A stretch of 64,000 bases of DNA from Pseudomonas sp. LS1212 (GCF_024741815.1 NZ_CP102951.1:1153001-1217000); one strand, 5' to 3'; positions 43,136 to 56,386 are shown, numbered from the stretch's first letter. A program made the numbers and translations. The notes: a model not told the origin generated them from the letters alone.

Positions 43136-44713
43136 ATGGCCCTCGACATTCACGCCCACCGTATCCTGATCCTCGACTTCGGTTCCCAGTACACCCAGCT
43201 GATCGCCCGCCGCGTGCGCGAAATCGGCGTGTACTGCGAACTGCACCCGTTCGACATGGACGATGAAGCGATTCGCCAATTCAACCCGCGCGGGATCATC
43301 CTCGCCGGCGGCCCGGAATCCGTGCACGTAGCCGACAGCCCGCGCGCCCCGCAAGCGGTGTGGGACCTGGGCGTACCGGTCTTCGGTATCTGCTACGGCA
43401 TGCAGACCATGGCCGAGCAGCTGGGTGGCCGCGTCGAAGGTTCCGAGCTGCGCGAGTTCGGTTACGCCCGCGTCGATGTGGTCGGCAAGAGCCGCGTCCT
43501 CGAAGGCATCGAAGACCACATCGATGACGATGGCGTCTTCGGCCTGGACGTCTGGATGAGCCACGGTGACAAGGTCACCGAGATTCCAGAAGGTTTCCAC
43601 ATCCTGGCCAGCACCCCGAGCTGCCCGATTGCCGGCATGGCCGACGATGCTCGTGGCTACTACGGCGTGCAGTTCCACCCGGAAGTGACCCACACCAAGC
43701 AGGGCGGTCGCATCCTCTCGCGCTTCATCCTCGACATCTGCTGCTGCGAAGCCCTGTGGACCCCGTCGCACATCGCTGACGACGCGATTGCCCATATTCG
43801 CGCCCAGGTCGGGACCGACAACGTCCTGCTGGGTCTGTCCGGCGGCGTCGATTCCTCGGTGGTTGCAGCCTTGCTGCACAAGGCCATCGGCGATCAGCTG
43901 ACCTGCGTCTTCGTCGACAACGGCCTGCTGCGTCTGCACGAAGGCGAGCAAGTGATGGCCATGTTCGCCGAGAACATGGGCGTCAAGGTGATCCGTGCCA
44001 ACGCCGAAGAGCAGTTCCTGAACAACCTGGCCGGCGAAGCCGATCCGGAGAAGAAGCGCAAGATCATCGGCCGCACCTTCATCGACGTGTTCGATGCCGA
44101 GTCCTGCAAGTTGCACAACATCAAGTACCTGGCTCAGGGCACTATCTACCCGGACGTGATCGAGTCGGCTGGCGCCAAGAGCGGCAAGGCCCACGTGATC
44201 AAGTCGCACCACAACGTCGGTGGCCTGCCGGAAGAAATGAACCTCAAGCTGGTCGAGCCCCTGCGCGAACTGTTCAAGGACGAAGTCCGCCGTCTGGGCC
44301 TGGAACTCGGCCTGCCGTACGACATGGTCTACCGTCACCCGTTCCCGGGCCCGGGCCTGGGTGTGCGGATCCTCGGTGAAGTGAAGAAGGAATACGCCGA
44401 CCTGCTGCGTCGTGCCGACCACATCTTCATCGAAGAACTGCGCAAGGCCGACTGGTACCACAAGGTCAGCCAGGCGTTCGTGGTGTTCCAACCGGTGAAA
44501 TCGGTCGGCGTGGTCGGTGATGGCCGTCGCTACGCCTGGGTCGTGGCTCTGCGCGCGGTAGAAACCATCGACTTCATGACCGCCCGTTGGGCGCACCTGC
44601 CTTACGAGCTGCTGGAAACCGTCAGCGGCCGGATCATCAACGAGATCGAAGGCATTTCCCGCGTCACCTACGACGTGTCGAGCAAGCCACCAGCGACCAT
44701 CGAGTGGGAGTGA
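43136..44713 (+). CDS. guaA: GMP synthase (glutamine-hydrolysing)
   Basis: The protein has 525 residues. The N-terminal glutamine amidotransferase has FGICYGMQTMAEQLGG (cysteine about residue 86) and the FHPEVTHT histidine; the ATP-pyrophosphatase has LGLSGGVDSSVVAALLH (about 230-246). The C-terminal dimerisation domain ends in the usual PPATIEWE. It converts XMP to GMP. Confidence 0.98.
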   Translation: MALDIHAHRILILDFGSQYTQLIARRVREIGVYCELHPFDMDDEAIRQFNPRGIILAGGPESVHVADSPRAPQAVWDLGVPVFGICYGMQTMAEQLGGRVEGSELREFGYARVDVVGKSRVLEGIEDHIDDDGVFGLDVWMSHGDKVTEIPEGFHILASTPSCPIAGMADDARGYYGVQFHPEVTHTKQGGRILSRFILDICCCEALWTPSHIADDAIAHIRAQVGTDNVLLGLSGGVDSSVVAALLHKAIGDQLTCVFVDNGLLRLHEGEQVMAMFAENMGVKVIRANAEEQFLNNLAGEADPEKKRKIIGRTFIDVFDAESCKLHNIKYLAQGTIYPDVIESAGAKSGKAHVIKSHHNVGGLPEEMNLKLVEPLRELFKDEVRRLGLELGLPYDMVYRHPFPGPGLGVRILGEVKKEYADLLRRADHIFIEELRKADWYHKVSQAFVVFQPVKSVGVVGDGRRYAWVVALRAVETIDFMTARWAHLPYELLETVSGRIINEIEGISRVTYDVSSKPPATIEWE

Positions 44714-44773
44714 TCCTCTCTCGGCGCCTGGCCTGCCAGGCGCCTGGTCAACCATAAGACCCCAAGCATAGAT

Positions 44774-44804
44774 GGCGCCAACGGAAACGTTGGCGCCTTT
44801 TTTT
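44774..44804 (+). terminator. terminator after guaA
   Basis: GGCGCCAACG-gaaa-CGTTGGCGCC, a perfect 10-bp stem with a GAAA loop, followed by seven T. Confidence 0.95.
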
Positions 44805-44862
44805 ATGCGCTAATGAAGCTGATCACGGATATGCAGTCGAGCTTGGATCTTGTAGATGCAAA

Positions 44863-44877
44863 TGAAAATCTGTATCA
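44863..44877 (+). promoter_or_regulatory. Fur-box-like dyad
   Basis: TGAAAATCTGTATCA is close to the 7-1-7 Fur pattern TGATAAT-n-ATTATCA (about 12 of 14 positions), with outer AATGA/TCATT symmetry. It is 61 bases before the membrane-protein gene that leads to the multicopper oxidase. Iron control is inference. Confidence 0.45.
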
Positions 44878-44937
44878 TTAAGTTTCAATTTAAGGGCGCA
44901 GGGAGAGCATTGCCCAAATAAAAATAAGGTCAAGGCA

Positions 44938-45498
44938 ATGCTTAAAATGCTACTCGTATACGGCCATCTGCTCGCCACTTGTATTGCACTGGGACGAGTG
45001 CTGCAGGCCGATCACAAACTTTGGAGCTGGCGCAAGGAAGCGCTGGATCAGGCCCGGCGTGAGTATCTCGAGGAAACTCAGAAGATAGTCACCCTCGCGC
45101 TGCTAGCCCTTTGGGGAAGTGGCCTGCTGTTGGTGCTCCAGGGTTACCTCGATGAGGGGGTCACGTATCTGCTCAATCAGAAGCTCTGGGCCAAAGTGAC
45201 CGTAGTCGCGCTGCTTAGCCTGAACGGTGCGTTGTTGCATCGAATCGGTTTCCCGCTGCTGCAAAAGGCTCCCTTCGTCTTGTTGCGCAGCCGCCTTGCA
45301 CTCTTGGGGGCACTCTCCATGAGCGGCTGGCTATTTGCCGCTTTCCTGGGCGTGGCTCGAGCGTGGAATCATGTGCTGCCTTATCTCTACGTGATGGGGG
45401 CATTCGCTGTGTTCTCGTTGCTGGCTTGTGCCGTGGCGCTTGCAGTCGTCAGTACGGTGTACTCTGTGGGCGAGAAGGAGCCCTCGGTGTCAGGATAG
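44938..45498 (+). CDS. multi-pass membrane protein, unknown function
   Basis: The protein has 186 residues with about five hydrophobic helices (MLLVYGHLLATCIAL; IVTLALLALWGSGLLLVLQGYL; VTVVALLSLNGALLHRIGF; LALLGALSMSGWLFAAFLGVA; YLYVMGAFAVFSLLACAVALAV). Histidines at about 9, 26 and 85 lie in or next to helices and could bind heme or copper. It is followed without a terminator by the multicopper oxidase gene, suggesting a joint role in metal handling. No family is securely recognised. Confidence 0.7.
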   Translation: MLKMLLVYGHLLATCIALGRVLQADHKLWSWRKEALDQARREYLEETQKIVTLALLALWGSGLLLVLQGYLDEGVTYLLNQKLWAKVTVVALLSLNGALLHRIGFPLLQKAPFVLLRSRLALLGALSMSGWLFAAFLGVARAWNHVLPYLYVMGAFAVFSLLACAVALAVVSTVYSVGEKEPSVSG

Positions 45499-45661
45499 TT
45501 GTCGCCGATCGCCCGTCAGATCCTTGCGCGTCAATGTGATGCGCATCAAGACTTATTATTTCTCAAATGCGGGTGTATCGTATTTGCCCTTCGAACCCCT
45601 GCGTGGGGGAGGGCTGGCCAGCGGGTCAGACCTGTTCTGGTTTTATGAGGTAGTTGAGTTC

Positions 45662-47038
45662 ATGTCCTTTACCCGTCGACAAATTCTCGGTGGTCTGGCC
45701 GGTCTTGTGGTGGTTGGCCTGGGTGCGGGCGGAACTACGCGCTACTGGTTGGGGAGGACGGAGTCTCAGGCTGGTCACGATTACGAACTGATCGCAGCAC
45801 CTTTGGATGTAGAGCTGGTGCCGGGGCAGATGACTCCGGCATGGGCCTTTGGCGGTTCGGCGCCGGGCAAGGAATTGCGGGTGCGCCAGGGCGAGTGGCT
45901 GCGGGTGCGCTTTATCAACCAGCTACCGGTGGCGACCACCATCCACTGGCATGGCATCCGCCTGCCGCTGGAGATGGATGGCGTGCCCTATGTTTCGCAA
46001 CTTCCGGTCATGCCGGGCGAGTTCTTCGATTACAAGTTCCGCGTGCCGGATGCCGGCAGCTACTGGTACCACCCGCATGTCAGCAGCAGCGAAGAGCTGG
46101 GCCGGGGGCTGGTCGGGCCGTTGATCGTCGAAGAGCGCGAGCCCACCGGTTTCCTGCACGAGCGCACCTTGAGCCTTAAAAGCTGGCATGTGGACGAGGA
46201 GGGCGCCTTCCTGCCCTTCAGCATCCCGCGCGAGGCGGCACGCGGCGGCACGGCCGGGCGACTGTCGAGCATCAATGGCGTGCCGGGGGCCACGATCGAT
46301 TTGCCGGCCGGGCAGATCGTTCGCGTGCGCCTGCTCAACCTTGACAATACTCTGACCTACCGCATCAACCTGCGTGGCAACGCCGAAACGCGGATCTATG
46401 CCCTCGACGGCAATCCGATCGAGCCGCGGCCCATGGGCAAGGATTACTGGCTCGGGCCTGGCATGCGTATTTGCCTGGCGATCAAGGTGCCGCCCGCAGG
46501 CGAAGAGATTTCCTTGCGCGATGGTCCGGTAAGGCTCGGCACATTGCGCTCTGTGGCCAGCACGCAGGCACCGGGCGATTGGCCGCCTGCCTTGCCGGCC
46601 AATCCGGTGGCAGAACCGGACCTGGGCAACGCCGAAAAGCTCAATTTCAACTTCGAATGGGTCGGTTCGGTCTCCGTGGATGTGGAAAACGGCAGGCCGC
46701 CGAGTCTCTGGCAGATCAATGGCAGGGCTTGGGACATTACCGACAAGACGTGTGCTGACCGCCCGATCGCGACGTTGAAAAAGGGTAAAAGTTATATTTT
46801 CGAATTGAAGAACATGACCCAGTACCAGCACCCGATCCATTTGCACGGCATGAGTTTCAAGGTGATTGCTTCCAATCGCCGCAAGATCGAGCCCTACTTC
46901 ACCGACACCTATCTGCTGGGCAAGAACGAACGCGCCCAGGTAGCGCTGGTGGCGGATAACCCGGGCGTATGGATGTTCCATTGCCATGTCATCGATCATA
47001 TGGAAACCGGCCTGATGGCGGCCATTGAGGTAGCTTGA
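45662..47038 (+). CDS. Tat-exported multicopper oxidase
   Basis: The protein has 458 residues from ATG 45662; the frame is open upstream but only this start gives the signal FTRRQILGGLAGLVVVGLGAGG with twin arginines. All four copper motifs are present: HWHG (about 94-97), HPHV (about 138-141), HPIHLHG and the terminal HCHVIDHMETGLM with the type 1 ligands. It has a cupredoxin three-domain layout like CueO/laccases but lacks a methionine-rich insert, so a copper-tolerance role is not obvious. The Fur-like site upstream would fit a ferroxidase. tadA overlaps its stop. Confidence 0.88.
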   Translation: MSFTRRQILGGLAGLVVVGLGAGGTTRYWLGRTESQAGHDYELIAAPLDVELVPGQMTPAWAFGGSAPGKELRVRQGEWLRVRFINQLPVATTIHWHGIRLPLEMDGVPYVSQLPVMPGEFFDYKFRVPDAGSYWYHPHVSSSEELGRGLVGPLIVEEREPTGFLHERTLSLKSWHVDEEGAFLPFSIPREAARGGTAGRLSSINGVPGATIDLPAGQIVRVRLLNLDNTLTYRINLRGNAETRIYALDGNPIEPRPMGKDYWLGPGMRICLAIKVPPAGEEISLRDGPVRLGTLRSVASTQAPGDWPPALPANPVAEPDLGNAEKLNFNFEWVGSVSVDVENGRPPSLWQINGRAWDITDKTCADRPIATLKKGKSYIFELKNMTQYQHPIHLHGMSFKVIASNRRKIEPYFTDTYLLGKNERAQVALVADNPGVWMFHCHVIDHMETGLMAAIEVA

Positions 47039-47520
47039 TGCGTCAGCCACAGATCATTGATCGCAGTAACGACCAGCACTACATGCGCGAGGCGCTGGCC
47101 CTGGCGGCCCAGGGCGCGGCCATGGGCGAAGTGCCGGTCGGCGCGGTGCTGGTGCAGCACGGCCAAATCATCGGTCGCGGTTTCAACTGCCCCATCAGTG
47201 GCAGCGACCCCAGCGCTCATGCAGAAATGGTCGCGATCCGCGCCGCCGCCCAGACGGCGAGCAACTACCGCCTGCCGGGCAGTACGCTGTATGTGACGCT
47301 GGAGCCCTGCAGCATGTGCGCGGGGTTGATCGTTCACTCGCGTATTGCGCGGGTGGTCTATGGCGCGCTGGAGCCCAAGGCCGGGGTGGTGCAGAGCCAG
47401 GGGCAGTTCTTTACCCAGGGATTTCTCAACCATCGGGTGCTGGTGGAGGGCGGGGTATTGGCCGAGGAGTGCGGGTCGATTCTGAGTGAGTTCTTCAAGG
47501 CGCGGCGGGCGAAGGCGTGA
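47038..47520 (+). CDS. tadA: tRNA-specific adenosine deaminase
   Basis: The protein has 160 residues from ATG 47038, overlapping the oxidase stop by one base. It deaminates A34 of tRNA-Arg(ACG) to inosine. Zinc and catalytic residues are in SAHAEMVAI (about 59-67) and TLEPCSMCAG (about 89-98). It is an essential gene in related bacteria, and here may be partly driven from the upstream oxidase unit. Confidence 0.95.
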   Translation: MRQPQIIDRSNDQHYMREALALAAQGAAMGEVPVGAVLVQHGQIIGRGFNCPISGSDPSAHAEMVAIRAAAQTASNYRLPGSTLYVTLEPCSMCAGLIVHSRIARVVYGALEPKAGVVQSQGQFFTQGFLNHRVLVEGGVLAEECGSILSEFFKARRAKA

Positions 47521-47536
47521 AGGTCCTTCGGACCTT

Positions 47537-47626
47537 ATCGCTGGCAAGCCAGCTCCCACAAAAGAGTGTGCCGCCCCGTTAATTCCTGCACACCGCTCTG
47601 AATGTGGGAGCGGGCTTGCCCGCGAT
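47537..47626. repeat. REPIN
   Basis: The left REP is the ATCGCTGGCAAGCCAGCTCC variant (47537-47556, on to CACA); the right is TGTGGGAGCGGGCTTGCC plus CGCGAT (47603-47626). Confidence 0.88.
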
Positions 47627-47652
47627 CGGGTGCGAAGCGCTCGCAGATTTAA

Positions 47653-49113
47653 TTACAACTGCGGGGTTTCTTCGGTCGGCTTGGTCTTGTCCACGCCCGG
47701 CACATGCAGATTACTGTCCGCCACCTGGCTGCCTTCAAGCTGCGGCTGGGTCACCCAGGTGAGGATGTCGTAGTAGCGGCGGATGTTGGCAACGAAATGC
47801 ACTGGCTCGCCGCCTCGGGCATAGCCATAGCGAGTCTTCCTGTACCACTGCTTCTGTGACAGGCGCGGCAGCATCTTCTTCACATCCAGCCACTTGTTCG
47901 GGTTCAGGCCTTCCTGCTTGGCCAGCTTGCGCGCGTCATCCAGATGACCGCCGCCGACGTTGTAGGCCGCCAGGGCGAACCAGGTGCGGTCAGGTTCCTT
48001 GATCTTGTCGTCCAGTTGGCTTTTCACATACATGAAATACTTGGCGCCGCCCCTGATGCTCTGTTTGGCATCCAGGCGGTTGGACACGCCCATGGCCTGT
48101 GCGGTGCGCTGGGTCAGCATCATCAGCCCGCGTACGCCGGTCTTGGAGGTGACGCTCGGCTGCCACAGGGATTCCTGGTAGCCGATCGCCGCCAGCAGGC
48201 GCCAATCGACCTGCTCTTGCTTGGCCGAGGCCTGGAAGTGCTTTTCGTAGCGGGGCAGGCGTTGCTGCAGGTGCTTGGCGAAGGTGTAGGCGCCCACATA
48301 GCCAAGCACATCGACGTGGCCGTAGTAGCGATCCTTGAGTCGTTGCAGGGTGCCGTTCTTGCGGACTTTGTCGAGGAAGCTGTTGATCTCGTTGAGCAGG
48401 CTGTTGTCGTCCCCGACGGCGACGGCCCAGCGCTGGTCGCGGGCATCGCCCAGGTCGAAGGCGACCCGCACGTTGGGGAAGTAGACCTGGTTCATGGCCA
48501 CTTCATTGGAGTCGACCAGGGTCAGGTCAATTTGCCCCTCATCGACCATGCGCAGCAGGTCGACGACCTCAACGGCGTCGGATTCATCGTAATTCAGTGC
48601 GGGATATTGCTTCTTTAGCTCCGCCAGTTGTTCGGCGTGGGTGCTGCCCTGAAGCACCATGATGCGTTTGCCGACCAGGTTCTTCGCGTCGGTGGGGCGC
48701 GATTGGCCATTGCGGTAGATGATTTGCGGCGTGACTTCCAGGTACGGATGGGAGAACCGCGCATCGAGCTTGCGTTTTTCGCTGCTGACCAGGCCCGCGG
48801 CCGCCAGTACCGGGCCAGATGGCTTGCCCAGGCCTGCGAAAATTTCGTCGAGGTTGTCGGCGGTTTCGATCTTCAGCTCAACCCCGAGGTCATCGGCGAA
48901 ACGCTTGACCAGCTCATATTCGAAACCGGTTTCGCCGTTGCGATCCTGAAAATAGGTGGCTGGGCTGTTGCGGGTTATGACGCGCAGGACGCCATCTTCC
49001 TTTACTCGCTCGAGTGTGCTGGGTTTATCAACACAGGCACCAAGCATCAGGAAGAGTCCGGTTGCGATGAGCCATCTGGCGCAACGCTGGCGCAATGCAG
49101 TCTGGGCAAACAT
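47653..49113 (-). CDS. mltF: membrane-bound lytic murein transglycosylase F
   Basis: The protein has 486 residues. The signal ends LMLGAC (lipobox-like). An N-terminal substrate-binding-protein-3 domain (about 35-265, with GVLRVITRNSP and GFEYELVKRFADDLG) precedes a C-terminal SLT lysozyme-like domain with the catalytic glutamate in AIGYQESLWQPS (about 305-316). The two-domain order is diagnostic. It cleaves peptidoglycan glycan strands. Confidence 0.96.
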   Translation of the reverse strand: MFAQTALRQRCARWLIATGLFLMLGACVDKPSTLERVKEDGVLRVITRNSPATYFQDRNGETGFEYELVKRFADDLGVELKIETADNLDEIFAGLGKPSGPVLAAAGLVSSEKRKLDARFSHPYLEVTPQIIYRNGQSRPTDAKNLVGKRIMVLQGSTHAEQLAELKKQYPALNYDESDAVEVVDLLRMVDEGQIDLTLVDSNEVAMNQVYFPNVRVAFDLGDARDQRWAVAVGDDNSLLNEINSFLDKVRKNGTLQRLKDRYYGHVDVLGYVGAYTFAKHLQQRLPRYEKHFQASAKQEQVDWRLLAAIGYQESLWQPSVTSKTGVRGLMMLTQRTAQAMGVSNRLDAKQSIRGGAKYFMYVKSQLDDKIKEPDRTWFALAAYNVGGGHLDDARKLAKQEGLNPNKWLDVKKMLPRLSQKQWYRKTRYGYARGGEPVHFVANIRRYYDILTWVTQPQLEGSQVADSNLHVPGVDKTKPTEETPQL

Positions 49114-49399
49114 AGGTGCAGTATACGCAAAGGACCACTTGCGCCATATCTCGACAGCGGGTGGCTTGTCTGTTAGTGCTGTGTAGGAGAAAGCCTACAC
49201 TGAAGGTAGACGTGCTGCGCCGTGGTTTGGCTGCGTAAAAAAACTGGCCAAGGACGTATCCCTAAAGGGAGATTTCGGTGTTTGCGAAGTCTGCCGACGT
49301 TCGGCCATTGCATTGCATGCCGTTTCGGGTGCCGTAGCCTGCGGTTTAGGCTAGAATGCACGGCCTCTAAGCACACCCCTTCCTGAGGCTGTCCCGACG

Positions 49400-53296
<3,897 letters not shown>

Positions 53297-53298
53297 GG

Positions 53299-53610
53299 GT
53301 GTACAAGCTCAGCTTCTTCGTGCCGCCAAGCCATGTCGAGGCTGTCAAAAGTGCCGTGTTCGCCGCCGGAGGGGGGCGAATCGGTGCCTATGACAGTTGT
53401 TCATGGCAGGTGTTGGGCCAGGGTCAGTTTCGCCCGCTGGACGGCAGTCAGCCGTTCCTCGGGCAGACTGGCGTGGTCGAACAGGTGCAAGAGTGGAAGG
53501 TTGAGCTTGTTGTCGAAGATCCCTTGATCGAAGCGGTAGTGTTGGCGCTCAAGCAGAGCCATCCGTACGAAACGCCAGCCTATGAGGTCTGGCAATTGCT
53601 GGATATCTGA
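53299..53610 (+). CDS. NIF3/YqfO-type C-terminal-domain protein
   Basis: The protein has 103 residues from GTG 53299, two bases after purL. It has the PII-like fold pattern of the YqfO/CutA-related NIF3 insert: YKLSFFVPPSHVEAVKSAVFAAGGGRIGAYDSCSW at the start and HPYETPAYEVWQL at the end. It stands alone without the NIF3 metal-site halves. The role is unknown. Coupling to purL by position is likely. Confidence 0.85.
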   Translation: MYKLSFFVPPSHVEAVKSAVFAAGGGRIGAYDSCSWQVLGQGQFRPLDGSQPFLGQTGVVEQVQEWKVELVVEDPLIEAVVLALKQSHPYETPAYEVWQLLDI

Positions 53611-53622
53611 TGCAACACCTAC

Positions 53623-53654
53623 AAAAAAGGCGCCTGTGAAGGGCGCCTTTTTTT
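53623..53654. terminator. bidirectional terminator after the NIF3-like gene
   Basis: AAAAAAGGCGCC-n7-GGCGCCTTTTTTT between converging genes. Confidence 0.9.
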
Positions 53655-53670
53655 GTTGCGGGTATATGCC

Positions 53671-54192
53671 TCAGGGGCGAATTTCAATCATCGTGCCGTC
53701 CTGGACCATGCTCCAGACTTCTCGCATGTCTGCGTTGGTCATGGCGATACAGCCTTCGGTCCAGTCCAGGGTATGGAAGACCTCTTCCGGGTATTCGTCG
53801 TCGATCGGAGTACCGTGGATCATGATCATGCCGCCAGGCTCGACCCCTTCACGGCGGGCGCGCGCGGCATCGCTGATATTGGGGTAGGAGATGTGCATGG
53901 CCAGGTTGAAGCGATCGCTGACCTTGCGCCAGTCCAGCCAATAGAGGCCTTCGGGTGTGCGTTTGTCACCCTCGTACAGCTTGGCGCCCTTGGGTCGCTT
54001 GCCCAGGGAGATTCGATATTCCTTGATCGGTTTGCCATCGCTGATCAACTGCAACTGTCGACTGGACTTGAGCACCAGCACTTTTTCGATGAGGGGTTGC
54101 TGGATGACAGGTCTGGTCACGATGGTCTCGGTGAAAGACGCCGAAGCCGTCGAGGCGATAAAGAGGCAGAAAAAAGCGAGCAGCCAACGCAT
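53671..54192 (-). CDS. periplasmic L,D-transpeptidase (YkuD fold)
   Basis: The protein has 173 residues with a signal peptide (LLAFFCLFIASTASA). The catalytic motif is MIMIHGTPI followed by WTEGCIAMTNADM, with Cys about residue 148, the standard HGxx(14-17)[ST]xGC[IVL]R-like box. Such enzymes form 3-3 cross-links or anchor proteins to peptidoglycan; the subtype is not decidable here. It lies downstream of the Nudix gene on the same strand. Confidence 0.9.
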   Translation of the reverse strand: MRWLLAFFCLFIASTASASFTETIVTRPVIQQPLIEKVLVLKSSRQLQLISDGKPIKEYRISLGKRPKGAKLYEGDKRTPEGLYWLDWRKVSDRFNLAMHISYPNISDAARARREGVEPGGMIMIHGTPIDDEYPEEVFHTLDWTEGCIAMTNADMREVWSMVQDGTMIEIRP

Positions 54193-54249
54193 TGAAACGG
54201 TATCCCTGGAGGTGATGCACGCTGCTTGCGCCGGTGCTGTAGGTTGAAG

Positions 54250-54804
54250 TCAGGCCTTTGGCAACTGGGCGAGCAGTGGCGGCAAAAATTCGTTGCGAAC
54301 CGGGTAGTGCTGTTCGCGCCGGTCGCTGTAATAACATTCTAAGGTACGCCCAACCGTCCGGAAAGCCAGCTCCGACCACGGAATCTCGCTTTCATCGAAG
54401 AGTTTCACTTCCAGGCTCTCCACGCCGATGGCGAAGTTCGGATCGGCGAGTTCGGCGCGGAAGAAAACATGCACCTGATTGATGTGCGGCAGGTCGAAGA
54501 GGGTGTACAGGTGCATGTCGCCCAGACGGGCGCAGGCTTCTTCATCGGTTTCCCGACGGGCCGCTTCCTCGAGGGTTTCGCCATTCTCCATGAAACCGGC
54601 GGGCAGGGTCCAGAAACCACGTCGTGGTTCGATGGCGCGGCGGCATAATAACACCTTGTCGCCCCATAATGGCAGGCAGCCAGCAACGATGTTCGGGTTT
54701 TGATAATGAACGAGGGTGCAGTGGTTGCAGACATACCGCAGGCGATTGTCGCCTTCGGGGATGCACTGGATCACCGGGTTGCCGCACTGGCTGCAGAATT
54801 TCAT
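54250..54804 (-). CDS. Nudix hydrolase with N-terminal zinc ribbon
   Basis: The protein has 184 residues. CSQCG (4-8) and CNHC (26-29) form a zinc ribbon, followed by the Nudix fold with GFMENGETLEEAARRETDEEA (about 70-90). The last part of the box reads ACA where the family often has glycine. The architecture is that of NudC/YfaO-like enzymes that hydrolyse nucleoside diphosphate derivatives such as ADP-ribose or NADH. The substrate is not predictable from sequence. Confidence 0.88.
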   Translation of the reverse strand: MKFCSQCGNPVIQCIPEGDNRLRYVCNHCTLVHYQNPNIVAGCLPLWGDKVLLCRRAIEPRRGFWTLPAGFMENGETLEEAARRETDEEACARLGDMHLYTLFDLPHINQVHVFFRAELADPNFAIGVESLEVKLFDESEIPWSELAFRTVGRTLECYYSDRREQHYPVRNEFLPPLLAQLPKA

Positions 54805-54936
54805 GCTGGGATTCCTGATGGCTGTGCCTATCTTGGCGCGTACAGCCTCTGCCCGGCAAGCAGGATTGACGCAGGGGGTTGGGCAGGGCGCAGCTTTGGT
54901 GCATGATGCGGGGTAGGCAACGATTCGAGAGTAACC

Positions 54937-55536
54937 ATGCTGGACGAGCTACTTCGCCGTGTAAGCAGCCATACGCCGCGCACCCTGGAGACGGACCTGC
55001 GTTTTCCCGAGGCCGCCGTGCTATTGCCGATAACCCGCAGCGAAGATCCCGAGCTCGTCCTGACCTTGCGTGCCAAGGGGCTTTCGACCCATGGCGGCGA
55101 GGTTGCCTTTCCCGGCGGTCGGCGCGACCCCGAGGACCCCGACCTGATCTATACCGCCTTGCGTGAAGCCGAGGAGGAAATCGGCCTGGCGCCGGGGCTG
55201 GTGGAAATCGTCGGCCCCTTGAGCCCGTTGATTTCCCTGCATGGGTTGAAGGTCACGCCTTTTGTCGGGCTGATTCCCGATTTCGTCCAATACCGGGCCA
55301 ACGATGCCGAAATTGCCGCGGTGTTCACCGTGCCACTGGAGTTTTTCCGCCAGGACCCACGTGAACACACCCACCGTATCGATTACCAGGGGCGCAGTTG
55401 GTACGTGCCCAGTTACCGTTACGGCGACTACAAGATCTGGGGGTTGTCGGCGATCATGATCGTCGAGCTGGTCAATCTGCTTTACGATGCCGATATTCGC
55501 CTGCATCAGCCACCCGAACGCTTCACCAATATCTGA
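54937..55536 (+). CDS. Nudix CoA pyrophosphatase-like hydrolase
   Basis: The protein has 199 residues. AAVLLPITR leads into THGGEVAFPGGRRDPEDPDL, then ALREAEEEIGL, the CoA-pyrophosphatase type of Nudix box (NudL/YeaB-like, with the UPF0035 GGEVAFPGG motif). It probably splits CoA to phosphopantetheine and 3',5'-ADP. ATG 54937 has GAGAG upstream. It faces away from the zinc-ribbon Nudix gene. Confidence 0.88.
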   Translation: MLDELLRRVSSHTPRTLETDLRFPEAAVLLPITRSEDPELVLTLRAKGLSTHGGEVAFPGGRRDPEDPDLIYTALREAEEEIGLAPGLVEIVGPLSPLISLHGLKVTPFVGLIPDFVQYRANDAEIAAVFTVPLEFFRQDPREHTHRIDYQGRSWYVPSYRYGDYKIWGLSAIMIVELVNLLYDADIRLHQPPERFTNI

Positions 55537-55579
55537 GCGGGCTGTCAGCCGCCACTGCCTGAGCGTTGAGGAATCAAGC

Positions 55580-56104
55580 ATGAAGTACCGTCTGGGTGAC
55601 TCTCGGGTCGAAACCCATCCTGAAAGCTGGGCAGCGCCCACCGCCAGCCTGATCGGCAAAGTACGTCTGCAGGCCGGTGCCAGCGTCTGGTTCGGCGCCG
55701 TGCTGCGCGGTGACAATGAACTGATCGACATTGGCCCGGACAGCAATGTCCAGGACGGGACCGTGATGCATACCGACATGGGCTCGCCATTGACCATCGG
55801 CAAGGGTGTGACCATAGGGCATAACGCCATGCTGCATGGCTGTACGGTAGACGATTACAGCCTCATCGGCATCAATGCCGTCATTCTCAATGGCGCGCGG
55901 ATCGGCAAGCACTGCATCATCGGCGCCAACGCGCTGATCGGGGAAGGCAAGGAGATTCCGGACGGGTCTCTGGTCATGGGCTCGCCGGGCAAGATCGTGC
56001 GTGAACTGACCGAGGCGCAGAAAAAAATGCTCGAGGCCAGTGCCGCCCACTATGTGCACAACGCCAGGCGCTATGCGCGCAAACTGGCGCCGCAGGACGA
56101 ATGA
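55580..56104 (+). CDS. gamma-carbonic anhydrase family protein
   Basis: The protein has 174 residues of left-handed beta-helix hexapeptide repeats (VWFGAVLRGDNELIDIGPDSNVQDGTVMHTD, then IGHNAMLHGC). The histidines in VMHTD, IGHNAMLHGC are the zinc ligands, and arginine in VLRGD and aspartate in NVQDG are conserved. The family often lacks measurable anhydrase activity, so the role is open. ATG 55580 follows TTGAGGAATCAAGC. Confidence 0.88.
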   Translation: MKYRLGDSRVETHPESWAAPTASLIGKVRLQAGASVWFGAVLRGDNELIDIGPDSNVQDGTVMHTDMGSPLTIGKGVTIGHNAMLHGCTVDDYSLIGINAVILNGARIGKHCIIGANALIGEGKEIPDGSLVMGSPGKIVRELTEAQKKMLEASAAHYVHNARRYARKLAPQDE

Positions 56105-56316
56105 TGACCACTGAACGGCCGGTGCCTTCGCCTTGTATCAATGTGTGTGCGCTGGATGACGATGACATCTGCGTCGGTTGCCAGCGCACGTGCGCAGAAA
56201 TCACCCGCTGGAGCCGCATGGACAATACCGAGCGGCGTGAGGTGCTGCGTTTGTGCCACGAGCGCGCGCGCGCCAGCGGCCTGCTCTGGGAGACCGGTTC
56301 GCCACCGGGCCCCTGA
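56101..56316 (+). CDS. DUF1289 family cysteine-motif protein
   Basis: The protein has 71 residues with SPCINVCALDDDDICVGCQRT, the four-cysteine DUF1289 motif, then WSRMDNTERREVLRLC. It is metal- or cluster-binding by motif, function unknown. It overlaps the carbonic-anhydrase-like gene by ATGA; the second ATG at 56104 is equally usable. Confidence 0.9.
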   Translation: MMTTERPVPSPCINVCALDDDDICVGCQRTCAEITRWSRMDNTERREVLRLCHERARASGLLWETGSPPGP

Positions 56317-56386
56317 CCCGGCGCTTGGCCGTGCAGGGCTTGCTGAAGTACCCTGTGCCGCTCATTTTCTGATACCCGGCGCATGC

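Noticed and set aside
41654..44755. A 1033-codon minus-strand frame across guaB and guaA
   Set aside because: It runs through both genes and the intergenic hairpin with shadow-type composition, which no real gene would do.
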